This document shows, in pieces, positions 4,813 to 6,416 of a stretch of DNA of 6,416 nucleotides. Source of the stretch: Planctomycetaceae bacterium TMED10 (GTDB lineage Bacteria > Planctomycetota > Planctomycetia > Pirellulales > UBA7805). The DNA lies in assembly GCA_002168195.1 (NCBI GenBank), contig NHBP01000078.1, positions 9,687 through 16,102 of the forward strand, read 5' to 3'. A program made the translations under genes and the position numbers. How positions within the stretch are numbered: the first letter of the stretch is position 1; each line of letters opens with the position of its first letter. The notes under the pieces were generated by a model, which was given only the letters and a program-made list of their open reading frames with translations, did not search any database and was not told the DNA's origin.

Positions 4813-5676
4813 ATGCACTTAATCAATCCAAAAACGGCTGCGGTGACCGCGGTGACCGCGGTGACGTTGTTGCTTATGCTTGTCGGCTCTCTTTCTGCCG
4901 ATGAACCCGAGGCGGACCCGAAATCGCCTCCGAAGGCCAGTGCAGAGGCCGGTGCAGAGACCAGTGCAGTCTCCGTCGAGGAGATTCGCCGTCTTGTCGG
5001 CCAACTGGATGCCAAGCGGTTTGTGGATCGGGAGGCTGCGGGTAAACGGCTGGAAGCGATTGGTCAGCCCGCAATCGAGCCGCTCGTGGCGGCCGCACCC
5101 CGGGGAAGCCTGGAACTGGAACAGCGAGCGATGCAGGTGTTAGAGCAATTTTACCGCTCGGCAGATGAGAGTCTTTGCGATGCGGCAAAATTGGCGCTCG
5201 AAAAAATGTCCACAAGTTCGCGTAAAAGTATTAGCCGTCGTGCGACTGAAATTCTTCAATTTCCACCTTATGGACTTCAGCCGGGGAACTGGTTGGGGAA
5301 AGGCTTAGTGCATGGCTTGGGAGGGGTCCGGCCAATCAAATTCGGTGCAGCGGGTGGGATTGTAATCGGAGGTGGTGAAGTTCGTTTAGGAAACGGCGCT
5401 CAGATTGTGGTTTCGGGTGTCGAAGGAGACGTTCGTTTTGTAGATATTATCCAAGGCAGTGGACTTGGGGTTCTGATTATCGAAAACGAAAAGAGCGGTT
5501 CGATCGAAGTGCATACGTGCCAGCAGCAGCCCACCGAGACTGCAACATACAAGCGTTATCAAGCAAAAAATGCGGAACAACTGCGGGTCGCAAATCCGAA
5601 CATTCATGCCTTTTTCGAGAAATTCAAAGGCTATCGAGGCGGCATGGTGATGAACGGGGCGGTAGCGATTCAGTGA
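4813..5676 (+). CDS. secreted HEAT-like repeat protein with glycine/beta-rich C-terminal half, function unknown
   Basis: This 287-residue protein has a Sec-type signal peptide: a short N-region, a hydrophobic core AAVTAVTAVTLLLMLVGS (9-26), and likely cleavage after SLSA (residue 29). A low-complexity acidic/Ala linker follows (30-53). Residues 55-148 form helical HEAT-like repeats, beginning VEEIRRLVGQLDAKRFVDRE (55-74), a segment familiar from planctomycete secreted proteins. Residues about 150-235 are Gly-rich and beta-prone (GIVIGGGEVRLGNG, GDVRFVDIIQGSGLGVLII). The end (249-274) reads YQAKNAEQLRVANPNIHAFFEKF, resembling the 'AkdaeeLkk.nPea..lyeky' motif in planctomycete periplasmic proteins. 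No catalytic motif seen; it may be an interaction or sensing protein. The ATG at 4813 is the first in-frame start after the stop at 4750, but has no Shine-Dalgarno at normal distance. Confidence 0.85.
   Translation: MHLINPKTAAVTAVTAVTLLLMLVGSLSADEPEADPKSPPKASAEAGAETSAVSVEEIRRLVGQLDAKRFVDREAAGKRLEAIGQPAIEPLVAAAPRGSLELEQRAMQVLEQFYRSADESLCDAAKLALEKMSTSSRKSISRRATEILQFPPYGLQPGNWLGKGLVHGLGGVRPIKFGAAGGIVIGGGEVRLGNGAQIVVSGVEGDVRFVDIIQGSGLGVLIIENEKSGSIEVHTCQQQPTETATYKRYQAKNAEQLRVANPNIHAFFEKFKGYRGGMVMNGAVAIQ
4840..4866 (+). repeat. 9-bp tandem repeat, three copies, in the signal peptide
   Basis: GCGGTGACC is repeated at 4840, 4849 and 4858, the last copy ending in G. It codes Ala-Val-Thr three times in the hydrophobic core of the signal peptide. 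Copy changes by slippage would keep the frame and alter only the length of the hydrophobic core. Confidence 0.85.
4936..4971 (+). repeat. 12-bp imperfect tandem repeat, three copies, in the linker
   Basis: GCCAGTGCAGAG, GCCGGTGCAGAG and ACCAGTGCAGTC follow one another at 4936, 4948 and 4960. They lie in the Ala/Glu-rich linker after the signal peptide and code for the stretch (K)ASAEAGAETSAVS. The copies differ at one to four positions, so this is an older or weakly selected expansion. Confidence 0.75.
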
Positions 5677-5717
5677 GAGTCGGCTTTTAAGAGTCTGCGC
5701 CGCGATGCTTTTTGGGC

Positions 5718-6416
5718 TTACTCTTCCGCGGGCTCTGATTCTTGCCGCTCAGGATTCTTTTTCTCTTTAGCGTCGAGCCGCTGCTTCAAATCTTCTACGT
5801 CTTTGCGAAACGATTCATTTTCTTCACGCAACGTATCGAGTTGACCGCGAAGCGCATTGAGTGACTCTGGCGTGTCTTGTTTTTTGCGTATCTTTTTCAG
5901 GGCTTCTGCCGCTGCTTTCTTTTTGCGGTCACCTTTGGGGCCACGATGAAAGGCCCGCACTGCATCCATGGTCGCCGGATCGCCGAGTGTGCCGAGGGCA
6001 TTGATTGCGGCAAGTTGTACTTTTTCTCTTGGATGATTCAGGTAGCCAGTGAGAAAGTCGCGCACTTGCTGCCGCTCTTCGAGCTCTTTGCCCAGGTAGG
6101 CCACCGCATCAAAGGCTCCGGGGAGTGTTTTGGACGGGAATGCACTATCGCGTTGGATCACTTTCTGCATCAAGGGCAGAAAAGACGCATCTTCACGTGC
6201 TCTGGCGGCATCCATCGCTGCAGCAGCCACTGCATTGTCGTAGCTCTCTTGTTGAAGCAGTCGCTGTATCTCTGCCGAAACATCGCTACCCGGATATTTT
6301 CCCAGAGGTCGGATCGCATCGGCGATGATATCCGGATTTTTCTCCGCCCCGAGAATCTCGATGAGCGCGACCTTCGCGTCGGGATGGAAAAAACTACCGA
6401 TGGCCCGGACCACCTG
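5718..6416 (-). CDS. HEAT-repeat protein with C-terminal coiled coil, N-terminal part outside window
   Basis: The frame is open to the right edge, so 232 codons plus stop form the C-terminal part of a larger protein. The first two visible codons read Gln-Val, then VRAIGSFFHPDAKVALIEIL. Successive helix pairs of about 30-40 residues resemble HEAT/armadillo-type repeats, for example REKVQLAAINALGTLGDPAT with the usual A-I-x-A-L-G-x-L-G-D pattern. After a basic stretch (KGDRKKKAAAEALKKIRKKQ) the last 55 residues form a charged coiled coil (LRGQLDTLREENESFRKD) ending in an acidic tail ESEPAEE. No catalytic residues lie in the visible part. From memory, planctomycete M1-family aminopeptidases often end in HEAT repeats plus such a coiled coil, so this could be that tail, but the sequence here cannot prove it. 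It converges on the secreted HEAT-like gene with a 41-base gap. Confidence 0.85.
   Translation of the reverse strand, partial: QVVRAIGSFFHPDAKVALIEILGAEKNPDIIADAIRPLGKYPGSDVSAEIQRLLQQESYDNAVAAAAMDAARAREDASFLPLMQKVIQRDSAFPSKTLPGAFDAVAYLGKELEERQQVRDFLTGYLNHPREKVQLAAINALGTLGDPATMDAVRAFHRGPKGDRKKKAAAEALKKIRKKQDTPESLNALRGQLDTLREENESFRKDVEDLKQRLDAKEKKNPERQESEPAEE

Noticed and set aside
4763..4822. A 19-codon upstream ORF (MKGEKTALALSILDVSRCT) overlapping the start of the secreted HEAT-like gene.
   Set aside because: It has no ribosome binding site of its own, and its ATG overlaps the candidate -10 element, so it may not be transcribed whole.
5677..5717. A terminator between the secreted HEAT-like gene and the convergent HEAT-repeat gene.
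   Set aside because: There are T-rich stretches but only a direct GAGTC repeat, with no stable inverted repeat next to them.

Overview
The window most likely comes from a planctomycete (Pirellulales or a relative). This rests on gene content rather than on any marker gene. There is a DUF1559-type pseudopilin (prepilin motif followed by a CKNNLKELG segment), a secreted protein with a HEAT-like 'DREAAGKRL' segment, a HEAT-repeat protein with a charged coiled-coil tail, and weak or absent Shine-Dalgarno sites at several starts. No rRNA, tRNA, transposase, CRISPR array or phage gene was seen.

Left edge (1-533): the start of a pseudopilin gene runs leftward off the window. Just upstream of it is a possible 35-residue hydrophobic small protein with a good ribosome binding site. 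The rest of this 324-base divergent gap holds only a weak promoter candidate and a cluster of ACGT motifs.

Centre-left (534-3089, + strand): three genes in a row encode a NodU/CmcH/TobZ/SxtI-type O-carbamoyltransferase, a three-helix membrane protein resembling SxtJ, and a small single-helix membrane protein resembling SxtK/DUF5989. This is the sxtI-sxtJ-sxtK arrangement known from saxitoxin clusters and found beside carbamoyltransferases elsewhere. Here it stands without any saxitoxin, sugar or polyketide genes. It is the most interesting feature of the window: a compact, apparently membrane-associated carbamoylation module whose acceptor and small-subunit roles are unknown.

Centre-right (3119-4607, - strand): a convergent two-gene operon encodes an isochorismatase-like cysteine hydrolase, then a dimethylarginine dimethylaminohydrolase (DDAH)/arginine deiminase-type amidinohydrolase. 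Their reading frames overlap by 8 bases. All expected catalytic residues are present. Together they suggest breakdown of a guanidino or ureido compound. A 9-bp stem-loop sits at the convergent junction with the carbamoyltransferase set.

Right (4813-6416): a secreted protein on the + strand has HEAT-like helices and a glycine/beta-rich C-terminal half. It converges on the C-terminal part of a HEAT-repeat protein on the - strand, which enters from the right edge and may be the tail of a larger enzyme.
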